Assembly: GCA_947184155.2 (NCBI GenBank)
Contig: CAMXCT020000114.1
Span: 302,501-366,500, forward strand
DNA length: 64,000 nucleotides
Direction: 5' to 3'
Origin: Cladocopium goreaui
Lineage: Eukaryota; Sar; Dinophyceae; Suessiales; Symbiodiniaceae
This document shows, piece after piece, positions 1 through 10,509 of this stretch. The number at the start of each line of letters is the position of its first letter. Position 1 is the stretch's first letter. Made by a program: the position numbers and the translations under genes. The notes beneath the pieces are model-generated. The model was not told where the DNA came from. It did no database searches and saw nothing but the letters and a program-made list of their open reading frames with translations.

Positions 1-686
1 CAAACGGAATGCAAATAGTGTTTTCTTGCAGTATTTTCATGGGTTCCCTATAGGCTTAGCTTAACATGTTTTGCTGCTTGCTTTTCTACTATAGGGATGT
101 ATAACCTGGAGAAAAATCAGTCTAAACCAGTCTAATCCAGTGGTCCCAGTGGTCCCAATTCCCGGCACACATTAGCTCACATATGATCGTCTCAGGGATC
201 CAGGCTTTGCTGGATGAGTTTTCCAACCTGAGCTCGTATCTGTACGATCACTGTAGGAAATTGCCAGACTTGAATACTAACGGAGAAACAACATATATTG
301 TTTTCTACTGAAATGCGGTATTAATTTTTTCATAAGCTGAAAACAAGGTTTACCATTTCCCTGGTGAATATGTCAGTCATACAATTGTCTTGGAAGCGCG
401 AAACCACCGCATCTGTGTAGCGAGCGGCCCCTTCAAAGGATGGGTATGGCAAGTTCACCTCGACACCACCTCAGCCACAAAGGAGGCTGATTAAGATGAT
501 TTACATGGATGTCCAGTGCTCGTGGCTGAGTAATCCTACGCGTAAATAATCTTAGATACCTTGTAAAAGTGCCCAGACATTAACATTGAGAATGTCGCAC
601 TGTCGAATATATGATAGGAGAGATTGCAGAAAATACTGCGTATACGCAATGTTTTCCAGTTTTGGATTCAAAGTTTTCAGAGCCCG
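1..686. other. Stretch without recognised gene
   Basis: Nothing convincing on either strand. Short ORFs have no consistent composition and no paralogue in the window. It leads directly into the degenerate telomere-like block. Confidence 0.5.
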
Positions 687-774
687 GTTTTAGGGTTTAG
701 GGTTTTACGGTTTGGGATTTTAGGATTTGGGGTTTTAGGGCTTAGGATGGTTTAGAGTTTTAGGGTTTAGGGTT
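687..774 (+). repeat. Degenerate telomere-type TTTAGGG repeat block
   Basis: About ten imperfect units of the TTTTAGGG/TTTAGGG kind run head to tail, with variants such as TTTTACGG, TTTGGGA and TTTAGAG. TTTAGGG is the telomere repeat known in dinoflagellates and plants. The block is degenerate and is followed by more than 60 kb of sequence, so it is an interstitial telomere-like tract rather than a chromosome end. Alternatives are a telomere-derived microsatellite or a scar of break repair. Confidence 0.75.
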
Positions 775-941
775 CGTCGTCTGGGAAATCTCAAAACACT
801 GGCCCTGCGCAGGTGTTTGAGCATGTTGAAGGATAAAGTTTGAACATGTTTAAACGCCATTTGAACCTTCCGGGCAACACACAGCGCCTGGCCGAAAAGT
901 TATGCTTTGAAATTATTTGAGCTTGCCAAGGTTTACCCAGA

Positions 942-1063
942 CTACTAGGCATTGGTTGGTATGGACGAGTGCGTAAGTCTACAACCAAAACCACGAAAAC
1001 AGCTACTAGGCATTGGTTGGTATGGACGATTGCGTAAGTCTACAACCAAAACCACGAAAACAG
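942..1063 (+). repeat. 61-bp perfect-type tandem duplication
   Basis: A 61-bp unit starting CTACTAGGCATTGGTTGG occurs twice head to tail (942-1002 and 1003-1063). I see one substitution (GACGAG versus GACGAT). The near identity implies a recent duplication. No coding frame is evident. Confidence 0.9.
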
Positions 1064-2290
1064 CAGAGTCTGAACGGCTTTAGCCAGCACAAGCAGATTG
1101 CAGCATGTTCGAACAATGTTCAACCGAACTTGGTCCAGTAAATTAAGATACATAATGGAAGACCAACCATGTGTATACTGTATGATCATATTCAAACAAG
1201 TTTTCATATATCATCATCAAACACATAAAATATATATATATATATGTATATATGTTCAAGGATGGTATACAATTATACAATTTGAAATGCCCATCTTTGG
1301 ACCCTGCCCAGAGCTAGTCAGAAGAACCAAAGGAAGGATTCAATAAGAGTTTGGAACTGGCCTTTTGGAACACGCCAAGACATGCCAAGACTATGATTGA
1401 TTTTGTTTGGGGGGTATGCCCTCGAGTAAGCTCAAATAGATGTGGAAAAAAACACCGTTTGTAAATATGTTTTCCATTGGAAACCATAGCTTTGCTATAT
1501 ATATATATAATTTATATTTGATCATGTACCGAAGGGTACCACACTTGATCCCTTTCTCCAAATATCAACATACCCCACCTATATATTCATGTTGGGCCTC
1601 TGACATTGGGGTATCTATTCTGATCGGGGGATGCGAGTTTATGGAGGTCACATCTTGTACCAAAATGATGCAATAGAACTGGCATTTCTTTTGTGGTATC
1701 CTGCTGGTAGTGCCATTTTTTGGTACATTTTGGTACCGTTTAGTTCGATGATACATTGCAATTTAAATGTTCCTTTTGTTCGGGGATTTCCCAGCTATGG
1801 TTCATGACACCGGAGGGTAAATGGATTGGAATCCCCGTTGCTGTTTCCTAAATCCCAATCAATTCCATGAAATCCGAATCTTTACCCACTCAAACCGGGC
1901 TGCAGCCATATCCATTCCCAATTAATGATTTTTTCGTGGAAAAAACAATTCATCCGAGAATTGGTTGGCAAATCTGCCGGAAACCATTTTTTTCGACAGG
2001 TCACAAACCCATGGATTTCCACAGATTTCCCGTTGATTTTCCCAACAAAACCCATGTTTCATGACACCACCGCCACAAGACTCACCAAAGTGATGGCCAT
2101 CTTGATCTCTGCTCCAGCATCCGTCATGGCGTGGCCCCAGACTCGAAGCGGCGGCGAAAACTGAGCCGCACTGAGCCGCTGAATTGGCTACGGCAAAGGG
2201 GGTCCTGTGGCTGCGGCTACAATGCTGAAAACCAGAAAAATAAACATGTGGAAAGTTCACCCGGTTATAGATGCAGATCAATAAATACAT
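1064..2290. other. Gene-poor stretch with short AT runs
   Basis: No supported gene. It holds a short (TA)n run near 1230 and GGTACC-centred palindromic pieces between about 1527 and 1740 that might be remnants of an inverted-repeat element. ORFs here look random. Confidence 0.45.
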
Positions 2291-2295
2291 ACATC

Positions 2296-2425
2296 AATAT
2301 ATATATATATATATTATACTATATATATATATATTACTATATAAATATATATATATATCCATATTACTATATATATATAATATATATATATATATATAAT
2401 CAATATTACTATATATATATATAAA
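2296..2425. repeat. AT dinucleotide microsatellite
   Basis: Almost pure (AT)n with interspersed ATTACTAT units. Overlapping Ile/Tyr-only ORFs on both strands are artefacts of this tract. Confidence 0.95.
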
Positions 2426-4880
2426 AATATGTGTGTGTGAGCGTTCTTCATTTAAAAATGTATGTGAATTATGTGTATATAAACATATGTGTACAATATG
2501 CATGCATGTAAGGTGCATATCTAAGAATGTGTATATATATATATATACAATACATACATGTCATAGAATGCAAAATACACATCATGTTCTTAGCCAAGGC
2601 CATCTAACACCGATGCACGCTGAATGGGCAGTGACTACATACAGGACACGAAGAGTCATGAACAATCATAACCTAGCAACTACTCAACCTCATTGAGGTG
2701 GCCTAAGAGCAAAGTGTAAATAACATGATAGGGCAAAAGTAAGATAGGATAATCCAAGCAAGACACACTGGACAGGTACTAAGAGAATATGACGTCAGGC
2801 CCCCCCCCCACCTGGCAACTGTTGGACGTGGGGCCCCAACATGTTTTTCTCTGGGTTGATCTTGTAATATTATTTGAATTGTCTTAATCATCTTTGAACT
2901 TTTGCTGGCAATTATATCCGCAAAATGTTGAACGTGTTTGACGTTGTTAATTTAAAAAGCATGTAATTCAAAGAAACAATCTGAATAAATGTCATTTAAC
3001 TAACTGATAGATAGAAAATAACCTTCAACCGTAAAATAACCTAATAGTTAGGAATTAGCCTAACCAGAGCTTCAGGAGACAAAGGTGCTTCAGGAGACAA
3101 GTGTTGCATGCTGGCAGCCACAGGTGTTTTACCTCAGGCCCTGTGATGTTATTTTATATACATACTGTTGTGGGTGCCATCTCCGTCCTGTTTGATAGCC
3201 CCTCAGCTGTCAGTGAAGTTTGTGGGTTAGCCCTCAAAAAATAACATGCTCCCAACAAATAAAATGCTGGGGTCTGATCCCGTTTTATTTCAGAACTCGT
3301 TCGGATTTGCTCGATTTTTTACTTTTCTAGGGGCTCCAGCCCCCCCATTCTCTTGGTCTCTTGGGGCACACGATAGGAGGATTATAATAATTATAATACA
3401 TATAATCATACATGTGATATGATATGATATGATATGCTATGATATGACATGACATGATACGGTAATGTGTTTTTTGTTGGCTATGATATTGCATCAGTGA
3501 AATATAGTGAAATTATATCCCAATTTATCACCATCTACATGACTTTTATGGCCGGTTTCATGCACATAAACCGTAGGCATTCTCTAATGCATCCCCTACT
3601 GCTCCGCTCCGCCTGCACCGTGGGGCTCTGCTCCGCACGGCTGTCACGTGAGTGGTTGTCACTTCATTTTCCGGGGGCGTATCAGCTTGAGCCACACGCC
3701 GCACAGGTTCGTGGGAAAAAGGGAGAGGTGGTAATGATGAACCACCCCCAGAATCACCATAATTATGTGAATGGGTTGTACAAACCACCCCACATGGTAG
3801 GTTTACTATTGGGTTTACCACATCACCCCCAATTCCGACGAGTTTTTTTCCAAGTATCAAGCGAAATGGGATAAAATTAACATCTCGCATATTGCCAGCA
3901 TCTTATTGGGGCTCCGTAATGGGGCACTATATCCGTACAAAGAAACTGAAACTAGCATTCTGATTCTTCTTTTTCGCTTACATAAATGATATAAATGGCA
4001 ATCTTAGGGTGCATACCGGGCAAGTCACCCAAAACAAGATGTGAACATCGCAATTCAATTTTGAAATCACTAGCCTCAGTTTCAGTGCCCACTTTGTAGG
4101 CTGTATTCCCAGTATACATCTGAAAAAAAAGGTCGGAAACCCTGGTACCCCCTGGTAATCAAACGAGGACATGTACATATTTACACAATGATTACAACAA
4201 GAAGCTAGAAGTGGACATGACTTGTGGGGTTCCGTAGCAGCCATTAATTATTTGCTATAAAATTGCCAAGTTGGGCAAAAATAATCCTATCATATCCCAT
4301 CTCACTTGAACGGTTTTGCAACAGAGCTACTCTCCATGTATTAACTTCAGTGATCATCGAAGTACTTACTCATGTTTCATTTAACGAGCCGATCATTAAC
4401 CATGGGCATCCACAGGGATAACCCAAATACATCCAAAAGAAATGTTTGTTTGTCTAGCTATAGCTATGATCTACCTCCATTTTGCCAAGACGTGTAGACC
4501 ATCAATGGGTATATATGCCATGGCCAACTTTTTCTGGATACCATGATACACTGGTTTTCGTTGGCAATAAACAACAACCGAATACGGTAAATAATGTGAT
4601 AATCTGATATACCAGTATCAACTTGGTCAAAACACCTTTGAGAAACAGTATCATCACTTGAACTACCCATCACCAAGGGTTCCCTCTGCCCGCAGTTTCC
4701 CCTCTTGTTGATCTTGCCGGGCACCGAACTAAAATTTCGAGGCGCAGCACTTCAGCCTGGAGAAATCTCCAAATCAAATGGAGTTTCTAATGGGAAAGGC
4801 ATCCATAAAATTTTATACATGGGGTCTGAACCAAACTGTTGCTTCAGCGGGTTGGTTTTTGGGAAAATCTTCACCAGAAA
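2426..4880. other. Gene-poor stretch
   Basis: No exon that I can support on either strand. Contents include a short (ATATG)n run, a C9 homopolymer near 2800, and at about 4148-4175 a sequence close to one terminal inverted repeat of the MITE at 10407-10509 (TACCCCCTGGTAATCAAACG), without a partner nearby. Confidence 0.45.
3417..3462. repeat. ATATG pentanucleotide microsatellite
   Basis: About eight imperfect units of ATATG, with ACATG variants towards the end. Confidence 0.85.
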
Positions 4881-5034
4881 GCATGTTTTTCCCCACCTGC
4901 CAGGTGAGGGTTGGTAGATTTTATGTCAGTTGCCTGCTCCTCTCCTCTCCTCCTCATCTCCTCCTCCTCTTCCTCCTCGTCGTCCTCCTCCTCGTCCTCC
5001 TCGTCCTCCTCGTCCAACTGCGACCCGCGATCCA

Positions 5035-5270
5035 CAGTGTTCCCTGCCGGACCTCAAACGCGAGTATCCCCGCCCAGTGTTCCCTGCCGGACCTCAACCA
5101 CGACCATCCACGCCCAGTGTTCCCTGCCGGACCTCAACCACGACCATCCACGCCCAGTGTTCCCTGCCGGACCTCATGCCGGACCTCAACCACGACCATC
5201 CACGCCCAGTGTTCCCTGCCGGACCTCAACCACGACCATCCACGCCCAGTGTTCCCTGCCGGACCTCGTG
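5035..5270 (+). repeat. 40-bp GC-rich minisatellite
   Basis: Unit starts at 5035, 5075, 5115, 5155, 5207 and 5247, each beginning CAGTGTTCCCTGCCGGACCT. The fourth unit carries a 12-bp internal duplication, making that step 52 bp. The core CTGCCGGACCTCAACC is shared with the 40-bp unit at 9777-9964, so the two arrays are related although the rest of the unit differs. Confidence 0.9.
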
Positions 5271-5276
5271 TAGGAA

Positions 5277-5697
5277 GATAAAATGTCAGATAGAGTGCCA
5301 GAAGATTTGCCAGGTAGAATGCCAGAAAATATGCCAGAAGATATGCCAGATAGATATGCCAGAAGATATTCCAGAAGATATTCCAGATAGAATGCCAGAT
5401 CGAATGCCAGATAGAATGCCAGAAGATATGTCAGAATATATGCCAGAAGATATGCCAGATAGAATGCCAGATAGAATGCCAGAAGATATGTCAGATAGAA
5501 TGCCAGAAGATATGCCAGATAGAATGCAGAAGATTTGCCAGATAGAATGCCAGAAGATATGCCAGATAGAATGCCAGAAGATAGATAGAATGCCAGAAGA
5601 TATGTCAGATAGAATGCCAGAAGATATGCCAGATAGAATGCCAAATAGAATGTCAGAAGATATGTCAGATAGAATGCCAGAAGATGTGCCAGTAAGA
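5277..5697 (+). repeat. 12-bp minisatellite with a long open frame
   Basis: Alternating 12-bp units GCCAGATAGAAT and GCCAGAAGATAT (some with GTCAG). Because 12 is divisible by three, one frame stays open and would encode a repeated Met-Pro-Asp-Arg / Met-Pro-Glu-Asp peptide, giving the 295-codon frame 4930-5817. Other frames on both strands are also open for the same reason. I regard the coding potential as a by-product of the repeat. Confidence 0.85.
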
Positions 5698-5889
5698 ACA
5701 TGTATAAATGTCATGGTGGGGATCACACGAAGTAAAGTATTTTTATTGGGCTTTCTTGTGATGTTCCTTCAAACTAATTCTCAACCCTGCCATGATTTAG
5801 AATGTGACATACATTGACATACTAAACGCAACAAAAATCTGATGCCTTTCTTTGGAAGGCTTTTCTCCCATACTATGCCATATATGCCA

Positions 5890-6167
5890 TTGAACCTGGT
5901 AATCACTGGCAACCTTTACCTGCGACGTTTTTTCTCACCGCTTTCTACGCGGTCGGCCCATCTCAGCCGCAGCAGCTGGAGCTTTTGGAGACCTTGAAGC
6001 GGTAGCCTTTGGCCTCGCCGACATGCCCATTCCCCTGGACTCACTGCATGGATGGGGCATGCATAATGATCTATGGGCATTTTATGATATGTTACCGGCT
6101 ATGGGAATCAAATGGGATCGGATTATCACGAGATTATCATGGGTTGATCGGTTTCCCCAGGCTTAGC
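5890..6167 (+). CDS. Possible orphan exon, Ala-rich, no ATG at its start
   Basis: One plus frame is open from a TAA at about 5891 to a TAG just after 6165, about 85 codons. Part of the deduced peptide reads GDLEAVAFGLADMPIPLD, followed by SLHGWGMHNDLWAFYDMLP. Composition is protein-like (Ala, Leu, Asp, with aromatic residues), unlike the shadow frames. The first Met is internal, as expected for an internal exon. I do not recognise a family, and no matching neighbouring exon was found. It may be an exon remnant. Confidence 0.3.
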
Positions 6168-6936
6168 TTTCAATGGGTTGGTTGAATCCGTTGGAAACCA
6201 AGTTGTCTTTTCAGATGTGAGGGTTTTCTGCACATCATAACATCATTTGATTTACAACTACAACATGTTGGCATTCATCAAGAATATAGTGATTAAAATA
6301 CGTTTAAAAACATTTTTAAACTCCAACAAGGAAGTCGGGATTGCTATCAATGGATTTTAGAAATCGTCATCCGGACACTCCCTTTCAGGATGAAAAGAAG
6401 TAATGAATGGTAATGGCAAAGTATAAAGGATGTTTTATAGTTTGTTTGGAAAGCCCAATGTTGCTTGTTGCACCACATGGTTGATGCCACCACCCAAGAA
6501 CCATGTTCGCAGCACCTCGACCCTAACACACCCTAACCATTCCCTGTTTTAAGTGTTCAAATTGCAAAGAATGCCCAAGCATGCCAAAACAGCTGTTCTT
6601 TGACTGAGGGGATCGCCAAAGTCTGGAAAACCCAAATATGTTCAAACCAAGTTGCAATGTCACCAACACTGACCAACATACTGAACTCTGCATACAAGGT
6701 CTGAATGCTGTTCTAAAGTCACCCCACATGGAAACGTCAAATATATTTAATTCCAGTATATTCCAGTCATTGGTTATATAATGTGTTAATTATTTTTACC
6801 CGTTGCTGACACTTCCCAACATTCAAGCAACATTCGATATCATTCATGCGCGGGTCGCGAAACGTCTCCAACAGCAGCTGTTGGCCAAATCATCGGCGAC
6901 TTTGCCCACAACATCACTTACACGTGTAAATCTTAT

Positions 6937-8971
6937 CAACATGGCATCACTTGGTGTTTGAAAGCTGGATAAGCTGAAGAGGCTGAAGACTCAAACCCAC
7001 CAATTTCATCACATTTGCCCATGAAAAACTGGCCCTGAATCCCTCGGCCGAGGCTATCTCCACCGGGTGCCTCGTTTTCCTCAGCGGTGGCACTCTTCAT
7101 TGTGCATGCGAAACCCATCTCTGCGCAGGTAGTACCTTGGCTTTGCGCTCACAAAAAAAAACACTTGGGCATCCATGCGGAAATTCTGTCCCCTCAAGAA
7201 ATCATTTGAAACTATGACCACTGCGATCACAATGCGTTTTGTGATGTTTTGTGTTGTTCCACTAATGGATCCCGTTATAACCCTGTGATAACCTGTCTCT
7301 CCAGCTGTGTTTTTTCGGGAAACTCGGAAGAAACCGAGCTGCCAGGGCCCAGAAAGGACTGGCCGCTTTGTTGGCACATCACCTTCACAAACTTCTCCGA
7401 GCTTTCGGGAGCGCTAGCGTCCTGGTGAATTTCAGCATGTTTCAGCTCAAAAAGATACACAGATACACAATGATACACAACTACTTTACTTCGAGTGATC
7501 CCCACCATGGCATTCAAGGCATCTATTTTGACATATATATATATATAAATATAATAATATAAATATAATATTATTGTCAATGGAAATGCACTAACCTGAT
7601 CTAACCTGGCAGCACTGGATGTACACATCGCAATTCTTTGTGGCCGTTTTCTACATTTCGAGCACTCTATCATATTCTATCTGGCATATCTTCTGACATT
7701 CTTTCTGGCATATTTTCTGACAGTTTTTTTCTGGCATTCTATCTGGCATTCTATCTATCTGGCATCAGGGCCACTCCACAGCCTCCTCTGAGCTCGCGAT
7801 GTGGCACCGGGTCCAGGGCCACTCGCAGCCTCCCGACTGAGATCTGGAGCTGGCAGTTGGGAGGAGAAGGCAGGCACGGAGGAGGTCAGAGACTCAAAAA
7901 GATACACAAAGATACACAATGATACACAACTACTTTACTTTCGAGTGATCCCCACCATGGCATTCAAGGCATCTATTTTGACATATATATATATATAAAT
8001 ATAATAATATAAATATAATATTATTGTCAATGGAAATGCACTAACCTGATCTAACCTGGCAGCACTGGATGTACACATCGCAATTCTTTGTGGCCGTTTT
8101 CTACATTTCGAGCACTCTATCATATTCTATCTGGCATATCTTCTGACATTCTTTCTGGCATATTTTCTGACAGTTTTTTTCTGGCATTCTATCTGGCATT
8201 CTATCTATCTGGCATCAGGGCCACTCCACAGCCTCCTCTGAGCTCGCGATGTGGCACCGGGTCCAGGGCCACTCGCAGCCTCCCGACTGAGATCTGGAGC
8301 TGGCAGTTGGGAGGAGAAGGCAGGCACGGAGGAGGTGGTGGAGGTAACTCTGATCAAATCTAGAGACCCACCTGGCAGGTGAGGAAAAAATGTTCCTGGT
8401 ACCGTACCTCAGGGATTTACCTCAAAGTGGATTTGGATCCATAAGGAAACCAGCAAACAAGTGTGAAAACGCCACTTTGGAAGCCAAAGTAAGCAGGGCC
8501 GCTTCCAATAGCTTGATTATTGGTCCATCGTTTTAGTTCAAGCCGAGGCAAAGCATCAAAGCCATTCGCAACACTGAAGAACACACTTTGATATCAAATA
8601 TCAAACAAATAAAAGCTGCGGATAGCTGCGTTCTTTAGCACCTCTATGGGAGATGCAACAGCACATGATGACTTCACAGGTGTAGTTGCACGCTTTAACT
8701 GTGCACATTAACGGTTTTCCCATGTATCCCATCTTCAAACCCATATGATTTCATATGAATTCATATGATTTCATATTTCATATTAATATGATTTCATGTG
8801 TTACTTGTTTTTGAACGCCCGGTCCAACTCCAGGCAGTCTCCAATGCCCATCTCTGTCTTGAGACGGCATCGCTGGTATTGCGATGGTCGATTTTTGGAG
8901 TGCTGCTCGCCCATGGGCCGCACGGCGGACACATCAAACACCACAACGGCCAACAAGGCCAGGCGCCACAT
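6937..8971 (-). CDS. Putative secreted protein gene, exons about 8971-8801, 7440-7310, 7127-6937
   Basis: The first exon starts at an ATG at 8971 and begins MWRLALLAVVVFDVSA, followed by VRPMGEQ: a short basic start, a hydrophobic core and a small-residue cleavage site, a classic signal peptide. It stays open to a TAA at 8801, with a possible GT donor just before. Two further minus-strand stretches have coding character: about 7440-7310 (contains SEKFVKVMCQQSGQSFLG) and about 7127-6937 (contains EENEAPGGDSLGRGIQG). The presumed first intron holds reversed composite repeat copy III with its 447-bp duplication. Linking the exons into one gene is inference from strand and order only. No domain recognised. 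Exon 1 is the most secure part. Confidence 0.4.
7446..8338 (-). repeat. 447-bp near-identical tandem duplication
   Basis: The unit beginning CTCAAAAAGATACAC at 7446 recurs at 7893 and runs to about 8338. The copies differ by one or two small indels (TTACTTCGAG versus TTACTTTCGAG). Each copy contains the reversed 12-bp minisatellite, an AT microsatellite and a degenerate 40-bp-type block. The near identity points to a recent duplication or to an assembly artefact. Confidence 0.9.
7482..8390 (-). mobile_element. Composite repeat element, copy III (reversed, internally duplicated)
   Basis: Read on the minus strand, it carries the left palindrome (CACCTGCCAGGTG, 8381-8369), a G/C-rich part, the 12-bp repeat (7664-7772 and again 8114-8222), and the right block matching GGTGGGGATCAC...AAGTAAAGTA (around 7482-7515, repeated around 7930-7962). 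The 447-bp tandem duplication lies inside it. Compared with copies I and II, an AT-rich segment with (TA)n has been inserted between the 12-bp repeats and the right block. Confidence 0.65.
8391..8800. other. No gene seen; short TCATATGATT repeats
   Basis: Probably intron of the minus-strand gene. It ends in a run of imperfect TTTCATATGAT repeats at about 8745-8797. Nothing else recognisable. Confidence 0.4.
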
Positions 8972-9654
8972 GATCCCAATGAAAACTGGGGGAAAGCCAA
9001 GCAACTCAACTTCTCGAACTTTGAACCAAAACAGCTGGCAGATCTGGAAGTTTGCCAGCAATGAGGCTGGAATGTATCAAACAAAATGAAGTTTGTTAAA
9101 ATCAGGCGCTCCAAAATCACATGGTATTTCCATGGCAATCATCACATCTCCCCCCTGGAATGTCCCATTGTCAATCCAAGCCAAATAACTTACTGTATCC
9201 AATTTCAGTCATCCCAGGACAACGTAACCTTGGACCTACCATTCACATCCATTCACTATGTTTTACCCAGCAATTCACATGTTTTTCTCAATGTCCACAT
9301 TTTGGATTTGGTAAATCAGCCGGGTTTTGTCTGAAAATGGGCGACCCCTAAAGTTGATGATCAGCATTTCCCCTATGGCCCTATGCAAATAGGGATGTTG
9401 TGTCATCACACTTTTCAGACACTTCCATTTAGGTTTACCCACGCACTCGATGTCTTCGCCCCGACACCTGCTTCTTCTTCTCCGCAAGATATGGAGAAAC
9501 CTCGAGGTGCCTGGCAGAAACTACTGGAGGTGACCATTGTGGGTAGGATCAATTGGAATCTTCGGGCAGGATCTGGTGAAATATCGTGTTTTTCTATTAA
9601 TTGGCTATTTTAAGAGGTTTCATCTGGCTTATAGATTATTCAAGCAGATTTCGT
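8972..9654. other. Presumed 5' flank of the signal-peptide gene; no other gene seen
   Basis: This lies upstream of the ATG at 8971 on the minus strand. No TATA-like or other promoter motif can be claimed; dinoflagellate promoters have no reliable consensus. Overlapping short ORFs are not convincing. Confidence 0.35.
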
Positions 9655-10232
9655 TTTTTCCCCACCTGCCAGGTGAGGGTTGCTAGATTTTAACAGAGCT
9701 CTTCTCCTCCTCCTCCTCCGCCTCCTCCGCCTCCTGGGCCTCCTCCGCCTCCTCACCCGCCGCCTCCTCCTCGCAGTCCAGATCCCAGTGGGCACAGCCG
9801 GACCTCCACCGCGAGCTCCAGATCCCAGTGGGCACTGCCGGACCTCAACCGCGAGTTGCAGATCGCAGTGGGGCCGGACCTCAACCGCGACTTCCAGGTC
9901 GCAGTGGGCACTGCCGGACCTCAACCGCGAGCTCCAGATCCCAGTGGGCACTGCCAGACTTCAACGGCCAGATAGAATGCTAGAAGATATGCCAGATGGA
10001 ATGTCAGAAGATATGCCAGATAGAATGCCAGAAGATGTCAGATAGAATGCCAGAAGATATGCCAGAAGATTTGCCAGATAGAATGCCAGAAGATATGCCA
10101 GAACATATGCCAGAAGATATGCCAGATAGAATGCCAGATCGAATGCCAGAAGATATGTCAGATAGAATGCCAGAAGATTTGCCAGTAAGAAAATGTATAA
10201 ATGTCATGGTGGGGATCACACGAAGTAAAGTA
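9655..10232 (+). mobile_element. Composite repeat element, copy II
   Basis: Same module order as copy I: TTTTTTCCCCACCTGCCAGG with the palindrome at 9663-9675, a CTC-rich tract (about 9698-9775), a 40-bp minisatellite (9777-9964; units start CAGATCCCAGTGGGCAC), the 12-bp GCCAGATAGAAT minisatellite (about 9966-10190), then the right block GTCATGGTGGGGATCACACG to AAGTAAAGTA. Similarity to copy I ends at the same bases on both sides, which defines the element ends. No ORF of its own apart from repeat-driven frames. Confidence 0.7.
9777..9964 (+). repeat. 40-bp minisatellite, second array
   Basis: Four to five imperfect units of 40 bp sharing the core GCCGGACCTCAACCGCGA. Same period and core as the array at 5035-5270 but a different 5' half, which suggests separate expansion of a common ancestral unit. 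Confidence 0.85.
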
Positions 10233-10406
10233 ATTTTGGTCACGACAGTGACCATCGTTCATGGTGACGTGTTGGGTTGAATTCGCAGGTCGAATCTATG
10301 GTATGGGAAGGGCGAAGCGACAAGTTACAGTCTGAAACACCTGAGATCGGGTTTTGTCTGAAAATGTGGTGCCTCAAAATCTTACAGTTGATGATCATTG
10401 TCCAAC

Positions 10407-10509
10407 TACCCTCCGGTAATCAAACATGGCAAAAGAAAAGCCCCCATTTATCAATGATGTTCCCATTTTCATTTGATATTCGGATGCCACGTTTGATTAC
10501 CAGAGGGTA
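10407..10509 (+). mobile_element. 103-bp MITE with 25-bp terminal inverted repeats
   Basis: The left end TACCCTCCGGTAATCAAACA (10407-10431 in full) and the reverse complement of the right end (10485-10509) agree at 23 of 25 positions. The terminal TA on both sides may be a TA target-site duplication around a CCCTC...GAGGG core. The inside is AT-rich and non-coding. This is the form expected of a non-autonomous DNA transposon. A sequence resembling one end lies at about 4148-4175. No transposase that clearly matches it is in the window. Confidence 0.85.

Larger units (their letters stand above)
4886..5739 (+). mobile_element. Composite repeat element, copy I
   Basis: It starts with TTTTTCCCCACCTGCCAGGT, which contains the perfect palindrome CACCTG-C-CAGGTG (4894-4906). 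A CTC-rich tract follows (4936-5018), then a 40-bp minisatellite (5035-5270), then a 12-bp minisatellite built from GCCAGATAGAAT and GCCAGAAGATAT (about 5277-5697). It ends with a conserved block that includes GTCATGGTGGGGATCACACG and AAGTAAAGTA. The same order of modules occurs at 9655-10232 and in reverse at 7482-8390, and flanking similarity stops at the same points, so this is a dispersed element rather than chance low-complexity DNA. CCCCACC near the left end and GGTGGGG near the right end are complementary, which may be a vestigial inverted repeat. No transposase is encoded. Confidence 0.7.

Noticed and set aside
4911-5273. Ser-rich and Pro-rich ORFs of 120-295 codons across the minisatellites
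   Set aside because: They exist in several frames and on both strands because repeat periods of 12 and 40 bp with CTC tracts lack stops. No codon or conservation signal beyond the repeat.
5186-5726. Minus-strand Leu/Ile-rich 'membrane protein' frames of 146-171 codons
   Set aside because: Reverse reading of the 12-bp minisatellite.
9640-9951. Arg-rich minus ORF of 103 codons
   Set aside because: It arises from the CTC tract and the 40-bp minisatellite of composite copy II.
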